A stretch of DNA of 64,000 bases from Desmonostoc muscorum LEGE 12446 (GTDB lineage Bacteria > Cyanobacteriota > Cyanobacteriia > Cyanobacteriales > Nostocaceae): positions 3,906,001 to 3,970,000 of the forward strand of contig NZ_JADEXS020000001.1 of the NCBI RefSeq assembly GCF_015207005.2. Direction: 5' to 3'. This document shows positions 28,729 through 38,819 of this stretch, one piece after another. Position numbers and translations under genes: made by a program. Below the pieces are notes generated by a model. It did no database searches. It saw only the letters and a program-made list of their open reading frames with translations, and was not told the origin of the DNA. Each line of letters begins with the position of its first letter. The stretch's first letter is position 1.

Positions 28729-29562
28729 ATGAGGTATCGCGCTTTAATTGTTGCATTCTTGGCTTTGTGCCTGGGACTAATAACTGCTTGTAGTGATGCT
28801 CCTGCTACTAGTAGTGGTAGGGATGTACTCACTTACGAACAAATTCGAGGCACTGGCTTGGCTAACAAATGCCCTCAACTATCAGAAACAAGCCGTGGTT
28901 CAATTCCCCTTGATTCTAGTCAGTCATACACCATCAAAGAACTTTGCTTAGAACCAACTAGTTACTTCGTCAAAGAAGAACCTGCTAATAAACGCCAAGA
29001 AGCAGAATTCGTTGCTGGGAAATTGTTGACTAGATACACTTCCACCATTGACCAAGTACAAGGCGATCTGAAAATCAACTCAGATAATAGCCTGACTTTT
29101 GCCGAAACTGATGGTCTGGACTTCCAAGCTATTACTGTGCAACTCCCTGGTGGTGAGCGAGTACCTTTCCTGTTCACTATCAAAAACTTGGTTGCTCAAA
29201 CCCAACCCAGTTTGACCAGTATTAACACCTCCACTGACTTTGAAGGCACTTTCAAAGTTCCTTCCTATCGTGGTGCTGCTTTCCTAGATCCTAAAGGTCG
29301 TGGTGTCGTTAGTGGCTATGATAACGCTGTGGCTCTGCCTGCCCAAGCGGATGATGAAGAACTCACCCGCACTAACGTCAAGCGTGCTGAAAGTCTCAAT
29401 GGCAAGATTTCTCTGCAAATAGCTAAGGTAGATAGCGGTAGTGGTGAAATTGCTGGTACTTTCGAGAGCGAACAGCCATCTGATACCGATTTAGGTGCTG
29501 GCGAACCTAAAGAAGTTAAGATTCGCGGTATATTTTACGGTCGGGTTGAATCCAAATCATAG
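28729..29562 (+). CDS. psbO: Photosystem II manganese-stabilising protein PsbO
   Basis: Extrinsic lumenal subunit that stabilises the water-oxidising Mn4Ca cluster. 277-residue precursor with signal MRYRALIVAFLALCLGLITA; the next residue is Cys, so LITAC fits a lipobox. The mature part has the PsbO hallmarks LTYEQIRGTGLANKCP, FVKEEPANKRQEAEFV, STDFEGTFKVPSYRGAAFLD and GTFESEQPSDTDLGA, with the two conserved cysteines of the structural disulphide. It is monocistronic with a strong terminator. Lipid anchoring to the thylakoid is inferred from the lipobox. Confidence 0.97.
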   Translation: MRYRALIVAFLALCLGLITACSDAPATSSGRDVLTYEQIRGTGLANKCPQLSETSRGSIPLDSSQSYTIKELCLEPTSYFVKEEPANKRQEAEFVAGKLLTRYTSTIDQVQGDLKINSDNSLTFAETDGLDFQAITVQLPGGERVPFLFTIKNLVAQTQPSLTSINTSTDFEGTFKVPSYRGAAFLDPKGRGVVSGYDNAVALPAQADDEELTRTNVKRAESLNGKISLQIAKVDSGSGEIAGTFESEQPSDTDLGAGEPKEVKIRGIFYGRVESKS

Positions 29563-29707
29563 CTAAATCCTCTTGAGTTAGGGAACTGACTGGCATTGAG
29601 AACCACACTTGTGTCAGCATCAGGTTTCATCACAAGAGCTAACTCCTTATCCCCTTCTATTTAGGGGTAAGTAAGTTTTTGCGAAATGGCTACAAATTAA
29701 CTACAAC

Positions 29708-29730
29708 AAGGGGCAAAAAGCCCCTTTTTT
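29708..29730 (+). terminator. Rho-independent terminator after psbO
   Basis: AAGGGGC/GCCCCTT stem with loop AAAAA and a run of six T, about 150 bases after the psbO stop. A weaker hairpin (CTTATCCCCT/AGGGGTAAG) lies just before it. Confidence 0.85.
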
Positions 29731-30278
29731 ATTACTTGCGTAAATATACATACTATTTTTTAACTTTTATTTAGTAATTTTTGAATACTAAATGAATTTC
29801 TTTCAGTCTATGTGTAATTTTACTGGAAATGAAATTTTCGCCGCTGCCATCAAATTTTAACTTTCATAACTTTGTTTGTAGAACTTCATTTCCGAATTAA
29901 TTAATGAAATTAAGTACAATCTCGGTTTGATATTTAGTAACTAATTATATATTTTATTTCTATGTAGTTATTAAATTAAAACTACAGGGAATGCCCAGAT
30001 TAATTGAACAATAATTCTCGAAGTCAAAATACACGAGGTCTTTGGCTCTGGTCTTGACTGGTGAATTATTTGTCGATAACAAACTAAATTCGACGGATTT
30101 CGCACATTTAAATATTGCTCGATTGTCAAGTGAACTATGGGAAATTTATAGAAAAATTTGTTATTTACCATAGATTTGCTAGGGCATAAACACGATATTT
30201 TCTTTGATGTTGTGTGCGATCGCAGGTGAATTTAAGCGCGAGTTATTAATTCTTTATTTGCTCAATAAGCCCGGTGCT
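29731..30278. other. AT-rich gap between psbO and the sigma factor gene
   Basis: About 550 bases, AT-rich, with no recognised gene or repeat. The sigma-factor frame is open from 30204, so the last 75 bases could be coding if translation starts earlier. Confidence 0.4.
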
Positions 30279-31055
30279 ATGCCTACCACAGTCACCAATG
30301 AACTAAAGCACGAAATTTGGCAGTTGTTACGAGAATATCAGCAATCTCGCTCCGAAAATATTCGTAATCAACTGGTAAAACTCAATTTTGGACTTGTGAG
30401 AAAAGAAGCTCACTACTGGACAAATCAATGTCATGAAACCTATGATGATTTGCTCCAAGTTGGATGTTTGGGTTTAATTAGGGCTATTGAAAGATTTGAA
30501 CTTTCTAAGGGACATGCCTTCAGTTCCTATGCTCTTCCCTATATTCGGGGTGAAATTCAACACTATCTCCGAGATAAAGGCGTCACCGTGCGAATTCCTC
30601 GCAGATGGTTAGCACTGCAACAGCAAGCAATAGGAGTTTCACGTTCTTGGCGTGAAACACATAATCGCCAGCCAACAGATTCGGAATTAGCAGCAGCACT
30701 GAAAATTTCTCCAAACGAATGGCAAGAAATTAAATTAGCATGGGTAAATCGCGCTCCCTTGAGTTTAGATGTGCCAATCCAGGATGGTGAAGAAGGCTCT
30801 ACTTGTTTGGGAGAATTAGTTCCAGATCCTCACTATCGCAGCTTTCAATTAGCACAAGAAGACCAACTTCGGTTGCAACAAGCATTAGTTCAGCTAGAAC
30901 AACGCACCCGCGATGTTTTGGAATGTGTGTTTTTGCAAGATTTGACACAAAAACAAGTTGCAGAACATCTGGGTATCAGTGTAGTAACAGTTTCCCGTCG
31001 AGTTAAAAAAGGCCTAGATTTGATGAAACAACTCATGGGTGTAGCAGAGGATTAA
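30279..31055 (+). CDS. sigF: RNA polymerase sigma factor, SigF-like (group 3)
   Basis: 258-residue alternative sigma factor. Region 2 has LVKLNFGLVRKEAHYW, YDDLLQVGCLGLIRAIERF (core binding and -10 recognition) and FSSYALPYIRGEIQHYLRD. Region 3 is at RIPRRWLALQQQ, and region 4 ends with LEQRTRDVLECVFLQDLTQ and a helix-turn-helix VAEHLGISVVTVSRRVKKG. The overall pattern fits cyanobacterial SigF, which controls pili, motility and surface functions in Synechocystis; assignment to SigF over other group 3 factors is by resemblance. The ATG at 30279 (MPTTVTNELK) is the expected start; an ATG at 30207 is open. Two small genes follow on the same strand. Confidence 0.82.
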   Translation: MPTTVTNELKHEIWQLLREYQQSRSENIRNQLVKLNFGLVRKEAHYWTNQCHETYDDLLQVGCLGLIRAIERFELSKGHAFSSYALPYIRGEIQHYLRDKGVTVRIPRRWLALQQQAIGVSRSWRETHNRQPTDSELAAALKISPNEWQEIKLAWVNRAPLSLDVPIQDGEEGSTCLGELVPDPHYRSFQLAQEDQLRLQQALVQLEQRTRDVLECVFLQDLTQKQVAEHLGISVVTVSRRVKKGLDLMKQLMGVAED

Positions 31056-31219
31056 CTGCAAACAAATGAACCCGCAGTTATGCTGGGCTGGTAGTGCGAA
31101 AAATAACCATTGAAAAACAAAAAATTAGGTTATAAAGGGAACAGACTTTGCCTTTAATACAAATTTCAGGCATGTTGATTTCCAGTTTTCAATTCTCCAA
31201 TGGCTTTTGAGAAAGACTC

Positions 31220-32077
31220 ATGGGCAGAAATTTAACAATTACAATTGCAGCTATTCTAAGCTTGGCGATCGCTGGATGCGCTTCTGAAGATGCACCGCAA
31301 GCCATAGATCCGACGCCGATTCCCAAAATAGCAAAAAAATCGCAACCAACAGTTCAATCCTTTAAGAATCCGGTTGTACCTGCCAAACAGGTTTCACAAG
31401 TTTCTTCTGCAAGTCTTAACTTAATTCAATCTACTAATGCTACAGAACGGGCACGGGTACTTGTGGTATCAAAAAACCGCACTGACCCGTTTGGAGAGAT
31501 TTTTGGGCAGACGGGTGCTGGAGTGTCTAAAACAATAGGAAGACCTGTTCCCGTGTTACCTAAGCTACCTACTGCATCAACCCCAGGACGAAAACTGCCG
31601 ACAAGTAGCATAGCTTTAAATCAAAAGAAAAATAACATTGCTGCTGTACCAAAACCAAAAAAAGTCAATACTACTTTGACTTCAGTCTTGCCTAAGGTTT
31701 TGCCTCAAGTTGTGCCCAACCCAACTTTAGTATCTGTATTACCACCAACACCACAACCTGAGTTAGCAAAGGCAGTAGTTGTGACTGGTGTAGTTCTCAT
31801 TACTAAAGAACCCCAGGCAATTATCAAAGTCCCAGATGAGCCGACGAGTCGCTATGTGCAGGCGGGACAGCGATTAGCCAATGGCGTACTAGTTAAACGT
31901 ATTGAAATGAATGGAGGCTCCAACCCGATTGTGATTTTGGAACAATATGGTATAGAAGTTGCCAAAATGGTAGGGGAAGGGCCTGTCAACTCAACGCCAT
32001 CAGCTTCGACGCCATCAGCGGCGTCTGGTACTGGTGATGCTATTTTAGGGACAACGCCCCCCCCAAAATCCAGTTAA
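31220..32077 (+). CDS. Predicted lipoprotein, Pro/Thr/Val-rich, PilP-like end
   Basis: 285 residues. The N-terminus MGRNLTITIAAILSLAIAGC is a lipoprotein signal with lipobox AIAGC (Cys 20). A long Pro/Lys/Thr/Val-rich linker follows, holding KNRTDPFGEIFG near residue 90. A small folded part lies at about 195-255 (VVVTGVVLITKEPQAIIKVP, then VQAGQRLANGVLVKRIEM), which looks like the single beta domain of PilP-type pilus proteins. The tail is Ser/Thr/Pro-rich. The location after a SigF-like gene makes a surface or pilus role plausible, but this is inference. Confidence 0.65.
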   Translation: MGRNLTITIAAILSLAIAGCASEDAPQAIDPTPIPKIAKKSQPTVQSFKNPVVPAKQVSQVSSASLNLIQSTNATERARVLVVSKNRTDPFGEIFGQTGAGVSKTIGRPVPVLPKLPTASTPGRKLPTSSIALNQKKNNIAAVPKPKKVNTTLTSVLPKVLPQVVPNPTLVSVLPPTPQPELAKAVVVTGVVLITKEPQAIIKVPDEPTSRYVQAGQRLANGVLVKRIEMNGGSNPIVILEQYGIEVAKMVGEGPVNSTPSASTPSAASGTGDAILGTTPPPKSS

Positions 32078-32096
32078 TGTGGGAGCTTCATAAAAG

Positions 32097-32333
32097 ATGG
32101 AGACTGAGGAAAAAATTGAATTCCCTGGTTTGCCTTTAGCAGTCTATCGAGAAATCGCAGCGCATTTACGTCAAGTGGAAGGGGTGGAAGTAGATTTAAT
32201 TCCCCAGTCATCCCAACAGTTTGATTACAATCAAAGTCAAATTGGTGGCTTAAGACTTACGCGCTCAGCAAACTCTACTTTAGAAAGTCGGCAACGAGTT
32301 AACCAGATTTTGGCTTATTATCAAAATCGCTAA
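32097..32333 (+). CDS. Small conserved hypothetical protein
   Basis: 78-residue acidic protein (METEEKIEFPGLPLAVYREI at the start) ending RQRVNQILAYYQNR. The start is 19 bases after the lipoprotein stop, so the two genes are likely one transcript. There is no signal, membrane segment or known motif. Function unknown. Confidence 0.7.
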   Translation: METEEKIEFPGLPLAVYREIAAHLRQVEGVEVDLIPQSSQQFDYNQSQIGGLRLTRSANSTLESRQRVNQILAYYQNR

Positions 32334-32369
32334 ATGAATCCTATTTGATTTGTGAAAATCGCAAGCCTG

Positions 32370-32402
32370 AGACTCCTGACTTCTTAGAGAAATCGGGAGT
32401 CT
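32370..32402 (+). terminator. Hairpin terminator after the lipoprotein/small-protein pair
   Basis: Stem AGACTCC/GGAGTCT with additional inner pairs, followed by TTGTTGTTT, 37 bases after the stop. Confidence 0.6.
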
Positions 32403-32413
32403 TGTTGTTTGAT

Positions 32414-32519
32414 TTAGGGACTTCCAGAAAATAAATCATCCCAAATTATTTGTACATTTTTCGGGTAGCACAGCTGTGCGCCCCTACTATGGAATATTTT
32501 TTTCCTTGGAAGTCCCTTA
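32414..32519. repeat. MITE-like element, family C (TTAGGGACTTCCA ends)
   Basis: Inverted ends TTAGGGACTTCCA and TGGAAGTCCCTTAA enclose AT-rich arms and a core GGGTAGCACAGCTGTGCGCCC, nearly palindromic. The second copy at 52869-52997 has the same ends but a different palindromic core. It has no coding frame. Confidence 0.75.
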
Positions 32520-32873
32520 AGATTGCTATGGTCTATGACGACTTCAGTAGCTTAGGATCGCATATTCCCAGTTCTGATGCTCAAGCACTGGGCTTTCTCT
32601 AACTTTTTGCATCATAGAACAGCGATCGCAGAAAACTTCAATTAACGCAGGCTCAAAAAGCAACGTTATGATTGTTAATGCGTTAATCGAGCTTGGGTCT
32701 AATAATAAACTCAGTTGGCACAAAAAACCTCCGTCCTACGGAGACGATTAATTGCCTCTCTAGAGCAGTCAAAAACCATTGAACTACTTTGAGCTATGGA
32801 CACTTGACTGTTGCTTAGGTGCTGTATCCAACCAAAATCAGCCGTTGTACAAATTCCCATAAGGATAATTGAA

Positions 32874-34157
32874 GTGACTAAGACTAATTCAGATTTTCTC
32901 ACCTCCAGCGATCCGGCGATCGCGGAGTTAATCAACGACGAACTAGGGCGTCAGCGAGACCATTTGGAGTTGATCGCTAGTGAAAACTTTACCTCCGCCG
33001 CTGTACTAGCGGCTCAAGGTTCGGTACTGACAAATAAATACGCCGAGGGATTACCTGGTAAACGCTACTATGGCGGTTGTGAGTTTATCGACAAAATCGA
33101 GCAACTGGCGATCGACCGTGCTAAACAATTGTTTGGTGCTGCTCATGCCAATGTGCAACCCCATTCTGGCGCACAAGCGAATTTTGCTGTGTTTCTGACC
33201 CTGCTGGAACCAGGAGACAAAATTATGGGGATGGATTTGTCTCATGGTGGACATCTCACCCACGGTTCCCCTGTAAATGTCTCAGGTAAGTGGTTCCAAG
33301 TTAGCCACTACGGTGTCAGCCAACAAACAGAACAACTTGACTATGACCAAATTCGGGAGCTGGCGCTAAGGGAGCGTCCTAAGCTGCTGATTTGTGGTTA
33401 TTCGGCTTATCCCCGTGTAATTGATTTTGAAAAATTCCGTAGTATTGCTGATGAAGTCGGCGCTTACTTACTGGCTGATATCGCCCATATTGCCGGTTTA
33501 GTTGCCAGTGGTCTTCATCCAGACCCGATTCCTCATTGTCATGTGGTAACAACAACTACCCATAAAACTCTACGCGGTCCCAGAAGTGGTTTAATTTTAA
33601 CTGGCGACGCAGAACTCGGTAAAAAGCTAGATAAATCCGTTTTTCCTGGTAGCCAGGGCGGGCCATTAGAACATGTGATTGCTGCTAAAGCAGTAGCTTT
33701 TGGAGAAGCCCTCAAGCCAGAGTTTAAAGCTTATTCTGCTCAAGTGATTGAAAATGCTCGTGCTTTGGCAAAACAATTACAAAATCGCGGCTTAAAGCTA
33801 GTGTCTGATGGCACTGATAACCATTTAATGCTAGTGGATTTACGTTCCATTGGCATGACGGGTAAGCGAGCAGATCAGCTAGTCAGCACAGTAAATATTA
33901 CTGCTAACAAAAATACTGTTCCCTTCGATCCGCAGTCGCCATTTGTGACCAGTGGTCTGAGGTTAGGTTCCCCGGCAATGACAACACGGGGCTTAGGAGT
34001 AGCAGAATTTACTGAGATTGCCAATATTATTGCTGATCGCCTGCTTTCCCCAGATTCCGAGGAAGTCACCCAAGATTGTAAACGACGGGTGGCTGTATTG
34101 TGCGATCGCTTCCCCTTATACCCTCACCTGGAAATTCCTTTACCAGCTCTAGTTTAG
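32874..34157 (+). CDS. glyA: Serine hydroxymethyltransferase
   Basis: PLP enzyme that interconverts serine and glycine with tetrahydrofolate, feeding one-carbon metabolism. 427 residues with [41 protein letters not shown], the PLP-binding Lys in [14 protein letters not shown] (near residue 228) and [14 protein letters not shown]. The GTG at 32874 is chosen because an AAGGA site lies 8 bases upstream and the protein then starts in register with other GlyA; the frame is open to 32811. It stands alone, with repeats on both sides. Confidence 0.95.
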   Translation: MTKTNSDFLTSSDPAIAELINDELGRQRDHLELIASENFTSAAVLAAQGSVLTNKYAEGLPGKRYYGGCEFIDKIEQLAIDRAKQLFGAAHANVQPHSGAQANFAVFLTLLEPGDKIMGMDLSHGGHLTHGSPVNVSGKWFQVSHYGVSQQTEQLDYDQIRELALRERPKLLICGYSAYPRVIDFEKFRSIADEVGAYLLADIAHIAGLVASGLHPDPIPHCHVVTTTTHKTLRGPRSGLILTGDAELGKKLDKSVFPGSQGGPLEHVIAAKAVAFGEALKPEFKAYSAQVIENARALAKQLQNRGLKLVSDGTDNHLMLVDLRSIGMTGKRADQLVSTVNITANKNTVPFDPQSPFVTSGLRLGSPAMTTRGLGVAEFTEIANIIADRLLSPDSEEVTQDCKRRVAVLCDRFPLYPHLEIPLPALV

Positions 34158-34298
34158 GGAATGGGGCATGGGGCATTGGGCATGAGGCATTGGCATTGGG
34201 CGGCTATCGAAAAGCTTTTTCCTAGTCCCCAGTCCCCAGTCCCCAGTCCCCATTCCCCATTCCCTACTCCCCACTCCCCACTCCCTTCCCCAATCCAA
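34158..34298. repeat. STRR block between glyA and cinA
   Basis: GGGGCAT/GGGCATT heptamers are followed by CCCCAGT, CCCCATT and CCCCACT heptamers, the two halves being roughly complementary. They lie directly upstream of the cinA ATG, so cinA has no clear ribosome site. Confidence 0.87.
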
Positions 34299-34302
34299 TC
34301 CA

Positions 34303-35553
34303 ATGAGTGCAGAAATTATTTGTGTTGGTACAGAATTGCTATTAGGAGATATCCTCAACGGCAATGCTCAATTTTTAGCGCAACAATTAGCCCAGTTAGG
34401 TATTCCCCATTACTATCAAACCGTGGTTGGGGATAATCCAGAACGGTTGAAGCAAGTTATAGAAATTGCTATTTCCAGAGCGCAAATTCTCATTTTCACT
34501 GGTGGTCTTGGCCCTACCCCAGATGACCTCACTTGTGAAACTATCGCCGATTTCTTTCAAGCCCCCTTGGTAGAACACCCGGAAATTATCGAAGACATAA
34601 CCCAGAAATTCGCCCAACGCGGTCGGGTGATGTCACCAAGTAACCGCAAGCAGGCTTTAATTCCCCAAGGTGCAGAAATTCTACCCAACCCCACTGGAAC
34701 TGCACCCGGTATCATTTGGCAACCCCGTCCTGAAATCACTATTTTTACCTTTCCCGGTGTTCCCAGTGAAATGCACCCGATGTGGAAAGAAACAGCCGTC
34801 CCATTTCTTAAAAGTCAAGGTTGGGGTAAAGAAGCTATTTACAGCCGGAGTTTAAAGTTTTGGGGTATTGGTGAATCTGCTTTGGCGGAAAAGGTTGCTT
34901 CTTATTTGAATTTGCCAAATCCCACCGTAGCCCCTTATGCAGGTAAAGGGGAAGTAAGATTACGAATTTCTGCCAAAGCAAATTCCGAAGCAGCAGCAGA
35001 GGCTTTGATTGCGCCTATTGAAAAACAAATTAAAGAAATCGCTGGACTAGATTTTTACGGTATCAATGATGATACTCCTGCTTCGGTTGTTGGTGAGTTG
35101 TTACGCGCATCAAAAGAAACGCTTTCGGTGGCAGAATCTTGCACTGGTGGTGGACTAGGGCAAATGTTAACTGAAATTTCTGGGAGTTCTGATTATTTTT
35201 GGGGTGGAATCATTTCTTATGACAATTCGGTGAAGGTTCGGCTATTGGGGGTTAACCAGGAAGATTTAGATAAATTTGGCGCGGTAAGTGCTACTGTTGC
35301 AGAACAAATGGCCATTGGAGTCAAAACCCGACTTTCAACAACTTGGGGATTGAGTATCACTGGTATTGCTGGCCCTGCTGGAGGGACAGATACTAAACCA
35401 GTGGGTTTGGTTTATGTCGGTTTGGCTGGGCCAAAAGATGAAGTGGCAAGTTTTGAGTATCATTTTGGTACAGTGCGAGGACGCGCTCTAATTCGTCATG
35501 TCAGTGCAAATGCAGCGTTGGATAATTTGCGCCGGAGGTTGTTGAACAGATAG
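34303..35553 (+). CDS. cinA: CinA-like protein (competence/damage-inducible, NMN amidase type)
   Basis: 416-residue two-domain protein. The N-terminal molybdopterin-binding-like domain (EIICVGTELLLGDILNGNAQ, then FTGGLGPTPDDLT) is associated with ADP-ribose pyrophosphatase activity in the family. The C-terminal PncC domain (LSVAESCTGGGLGQMLTEIS, then GLSITGIAGPAGGT) hydrolyses nicotinamide mononucleotide. Both domains look complete, so it is a full-length CinA acting in NAD salvage. The stop codon TAG lies inside a 10-base target duplication made by the MITE at 35554-35690. Confidence 0.92.
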   Translation: MSAEIICVGTELLLGDILNGNAQFLAQQLAQLGIPHYYQTVVGDNPERLKQVIEIAISRAQILIFTGGLGPTPDDLTCETIADFFQAPLVEHPEIIEDITQKFAQRGRVMSPSNRKQALIPQGAEILPNPTGTAPGIIWQPRPEITIFTFPGVPSEMHPMWKETAVPFLKSQGWGKEAIYSRSLKFWGIGESALAEKVASYLNLPNPTVAPYAGKGEVRLRISAKANSEAAAEALIAPIEKQIKEIAGLDFYGINDDTPASVVGELLRASKETLSVAESCTGGGLGQMLTEISGSSDYFWGGIISYDNSVKVRLLGVNQEDLDKFGAVSATVAEQMAIGVKTRLSTTWGLSITGIAGPAGGTDTKPVGLVYVGLAGPKDEVASFEYHFGTVRGRALIRHVSANAALDNLRRRLLNR

Positions 35554-35690
35554 CAATACTGTTCGGTTAAGGCAATAGACAAGGGTAAATCGCCGTCTCT
35601 ACAAAGAATTGATTGTTGTAGAGACGGCGATTTATCGCGTCTTCGTCTTTGCTAGAATTTTGATCAAAAAACCTTAACCGAATCGTATTG
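35554..35690. mobile_element. 137-bp MITE, family B, abutting the cinA stop
   Basis: Ends CAATACTGTTCGGTTAAGG and, read inwards from the right, CAATACGATTCGGTTAAGG. The flanking direct repeats are GAACAGATAG and GAACAGGTAG (10 bases, one mismatch). The core is an 18-bp perfect inverted repeat AAATCGCCGTCTCTACAA (35587-35604 with 35616-35633). It has no transposase. A one-ended relative is at 39420-39492. Confidence 0.85.
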
Positions 35691-35704
35691 GAACAGGTAG
35701 CAGA

Positions 35705-35810
35705 TATAGCGCTTCCCACATGGGTGAGGTACAGAAAAAATAGATCCTCGTAGGGGCGCACAGCTGTGCGCCCCTACGCATGTGCCTCATTCAAATGAGA
35801 ATCGCACTAT
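35705..35810. repeat. Palindromic MITE-like repeat, family A
   Basis: Weak terminal inversion (TATAGCGCTTCCCAC against ATAGTGCGATTCTCA) with GAGGTACA/TGCCTC boxes. The centre is a perfect 30-base palindrome at 35749-35778, whose half reads CGTAGGGGCGCACAG. Confidence 0.8.
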
Positions 35811-35902
35811 TATTCTTGTCACACAATAGTATGACAAGAATAATAATGCTAATTAATGCCTGATTAGATGGCGTTTGCCGTCAGGGTGTTCACGAGGCTT
35901 GT

Positions 35903-38545
35903 CTACGTAGCAATTTGTGTGACTGACACCTTCACTGGCACTTTTTTACTAAAAGAGAGACCGTTTTCATTTTTGTCAATAACAATCGTATCTCCAGAAA
36001 TAAAGGTATTTTCCAATAATTTGGTGGCGAGGGGGTTTTCTACTTCTCGCTGAATTGCTCGTTTGAGTGGACGGGCACCGTAAACTGGGTCGTAGCCTGC
36101 TTCTACTAGGTAATCACAAGCAGCTGGGGAGATTTCAAAGAAGATTTTTTGATCGCGGAGGAGATTTTCTACACGTTTGAGTTGAATACGGATAATATGC
36201 CGCATTTCTGAACGGCTGAGGGTATGGAAGAGAATTAAATCGTCAACCCGGTTGAGAAATTCCGGGCGAAAATGCGATCGCAAGTTCTCCATTACCCGTT
36301 TCCGCATGGTTTCATACTTGGAATCATCACCTGATACATCTAATATATGTTCGCTACCGATGTTACTGGTCATGACAATAACAGTGTTGCGAAAATCTAC
36401 TGCTCTTCCTTGAGAGTCAGTAATTCTACCGTCATCTAATACTTGTAGTAAAATATTAAACACATCTGGATGTGCTTTTTCTACTTCGTCCAATAGCACT
36501 ACAGAATAGGGTTTACGGCGAATCGCTTCCGACAGTTGACCGCCTTCTTCGTAGCCGATGTATCCCGGAGGCGCTCCCACTAACCGAGAAACTGAGTGTT
36601 TTTCCATATACTCGGACATATCCAGGCGCACCAATGCATCATCAGAATCAAAGAGAAACTGAGCTAAAGCACGGGCGAGTTCGGTTTTGCCTACACCTGT
36701 AGGCCCCATGAACAAAAATGAACCAATGGGACGCGAGGGGTCTTTCATTCCCGCACGGGCGCGACGAATTGCTGCTGCTACTGCTTCTACAGCCTCTTCT
36801 TGGCCAATAACTCGTTGATGCAAATGACTTTCTAGTTGCAGTAATTTTTGTCGTTCCGATTCCAACAGGCGATTGACAGGAATTCCTGTCCACTTGGCGA
36901 CGATTTCAGCAATATCGGCTTCGGTGACTTGTTCTCGCAGCAAGGTGGAACCAAGGCTTTGAATTTCTAAAAGTTTCGCTTCTTTGGCTTCGCGATCGCG
37001 TTGAACTCCTTCCAATTTACCGTACTTCAATTGTGCAGCTTTATTTAAGTCATAGGCGCGTTCGGCCTGTTCAATTTGCACTCGCAGCGCATCTTCTTCT
37101 TTCTTTAAAGCACTTATCGCCTCTAATAGCTGCTTTTCACCTTGCCATTGTTCGTTAAATGTTTGCTGTTTTTCTGTCAAATTGGTGATTTCTTGCTCAA
37201 TTCGCTGCAAACGTTCTTTAGTTTGGGGAGTACCCTTTTCTTCGCCAGCTAATGATAGCTTTTCCATTTCTAACTGCATGAGGCGGCGGTCAATGGTTTC
37301 TAGTTCGGCTGGTTTGGAGGTAATCTCCATTTTCAGTTGTGCGGCTGCCTCATCTACTAAGTCAATAGCTTTATCTGGTAAAAAGCGATCGCTAATATAA
37401 CGTGCTGACAAAGTTGCTGCTGCTACCAAAGCCGAATCAGAAATTTTGACGTTGTGATGAACTTCGTAGCGTTCTTTCAACCCCCTAAGAATGGAAATAG
37501 TATTTTCTACAGTTGGCTGATCGACAAATACTTGCTGAAAACGGCGTTCTAAGGCGGCGTCTTTCTCGATGTGTTTGCGGAACTCATCTAGGGTTGTGGC
37601 GCCAATGCAACGCAGTTCTCCCCGCGCCAGCATGGGTTTGAGTAGATTTCCCGCATCCATCGCCCCTTGTTGATTGGAACCCGTGCCCACTACGGTGTGC
37701 AATTCGTCAATAAACAGGACGATTTGACCGTTTGATTCCATGACTTCCCGGAGAACAGATTTCAAGCGGTCTTCAAATTCACCCCGGTATTTAGCCCCAG
37801 CAATCAAACTGCCCATATCTAAAGAAATCAACTGGCGATCTTTTAGCGACTCAGGAACATCACCGTTGACCATCCGCTGTGCTAAAGCTTCGGCGATCGC
37901 AGTTTTACCAACGCCAGGTTCGCCAATCAATACCGGGTTATTTTTGCTGCGGCGGGACAATACCTGAATTACCCGACGAATTTCGTCATCCCGTCCAATC
38001 ACCGGGTCGAGCTTACCAGCTTTTGCCTGTTCTGTTAAGTCTCTGCCAAACTTTTGTAAAGCTTCATAGCGCGATTCTGGGTTTTGATCTGTTACTTTTT
38101 GGCTACCGCGAACAGTTTTGATCGCAGCTTCTAATTTAGCTGCATCCGCATTAAAGCCTTTGAGTATCCGCCGTCCAACGCGTTCATCGTCAACAAAAGC
38201 CAGCAGGATGTGTTCCACAGAAATGTAGGAATCTTTCATCGTAGCTCTAATTTCCTCGGCCTGGTCTAGCAAGACATCTAAACTGCGACCAAGGTAAAGC
38301 TGATCGCTTTTACCAACTTTTGGCTGACGTTGGGTAAAAGCTTCTAGTTGCTGCTGCAAGCGGATTGGATCGACCTCAGATCGAGCCAGAATACGTATTG
38401 CTAGACTAGTGGGTTCTTCTAACAGGGCAAGAATTAAATGTTCAACATCTAGTTGCTGTTGTTGATAAGCACGCACTATATCCTGAGATTTCACAATCGC
38501 TTCCCAGGCTTTATCTGTAAATTTATTAGGATCTGTAGGTTGCAT
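35903..38545 (-). CDS. clpB: Chaperone ClpB (Hsp100 disaggregase)
   Basis: Hexameric AAA+ disaggregase that works with DnaK to rescue aggregated proteins. 880 residues: an N-domain with two Clp repeats (residues 1 to about 150); NBD1 with Walker [10 protein letters not shown] and Walker [15 protein letters not shown]; a coiled-coil middle domain (about 410-530, [19 protein letters not shown]); NBD2 with GPTGVGKTE and [13 protein letters not shown]; and a C-terminal ARPLKRAIQ sensor 2. It lacks the ClpP-docking loop, as expected for ClpB. No CIRCE-like operator was seen upstream; the region ahead of the start holds STRRs. Cyanobacteria usually have two clpB genes; which one this is cannot be said. 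Confidence 0.96.
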   Translation of the reverse strand: MQPTDPNKFTDKAWEAIVKSQDIVRAYQQQQLDVEHLILALLEEPTSLAIRILARSEVDPIRLQQQLEAFTQRQPKVGKSDQLYLGRSLDVLLDQAEEIRATMKDSYISVEHILLAFVDDERVGRRILKGFNADAAKLEAAIKTVRGSQKVTDQNPESRYEALQKFGRDLTEQAKAGKLDPVIGRDDEIRRVIQVLSRRSKNNPVLIGEPGVGKTAIAEALAQRMVNGDVPESLKDRQLISLDMGSLIAGAKYRGEFEDRLKSVLREVMESNGQIVLFIDELHTVVGTGSNQQGAMDAGNLLKPMLARGELRCIGATTLDEFRKHIEKDAALERRFQQVFVDQPTVENTISILRGLKERYEVHHNVKISDSALVAAATLSARYISDRFLPDKAIDLVDEAAAQLKMEITSKPAELETIDRRLMQLEMEKLSLAGEEKGTPQTKERLQRIEQEITNLTEKQQTFNEQWQGEKQLLEAISALKKEEDALRVQIEQAERAYDLNKAAQLKYGKLEGVQRDREAKEAKLLEIQSLGSTLLREQVTEADIAEIVAKWTGIPVNRLLESERQKLLQLESHLHQRVIGQEEAVEAVAAAIRRARAGMKDPSRPIGSFLFMGPTGVGKTELARALAQFLFDSDDALVRLDMSEYMEKHSVSRLVGAPPGYIGYEEGGQLSEAIRRKPYSVVLLDEVEKAHPDVFNILLQVLDDGRITDSQGRAVDFRNTVIVMTSNIGSEHILDVSGDDSKYETMRKRVMENLRSHFRPEFLNRVDDLILFHTLSRSEMRHIIRIQLKRVENLLRDQKIFFEISPAACDYLVEAGYDPVYGARPLKRAIQREVENPLATKLLENTFISGDTIVIDKNENGLSFSKKVPVKVSVTQIAT

Positions 38546-38581
38546 CTTTTAGAATTTTCGATTTGGGATTTTTATTTTAGG

Positions 38582-38705
38582 GTATCGGGATTGGGGACTG
38601 GGGATTGGGTACTAGGGATTGGGTATTGGGTAGTGAGAAAGTATTCCTAAATATTTATTTCCTATTCCCCAGTCCCCAGTGCCTAGTGCCTAGTCCCTAC
38701 CTATT
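38582..38705. repeat. STRR block upstream of clpB
   Basis: GGGGACT, GGGGATT and GGGTATT heptamers, then CCCCAGT and CCTAGTG types in the opposite sense, about 40 bases from the clpB start. Confidence 0.85.
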
Positions 38706-38819
38706 CCCTAATTTAAAACGAAAACACAGTTATAAGCGTAGTTTGCCAGATGGTGCTATGGGAGAGATAGCTATTGATCTTGCTCATCAACGACTGCATG
38801 TAGATTCTTACTATCAGAA

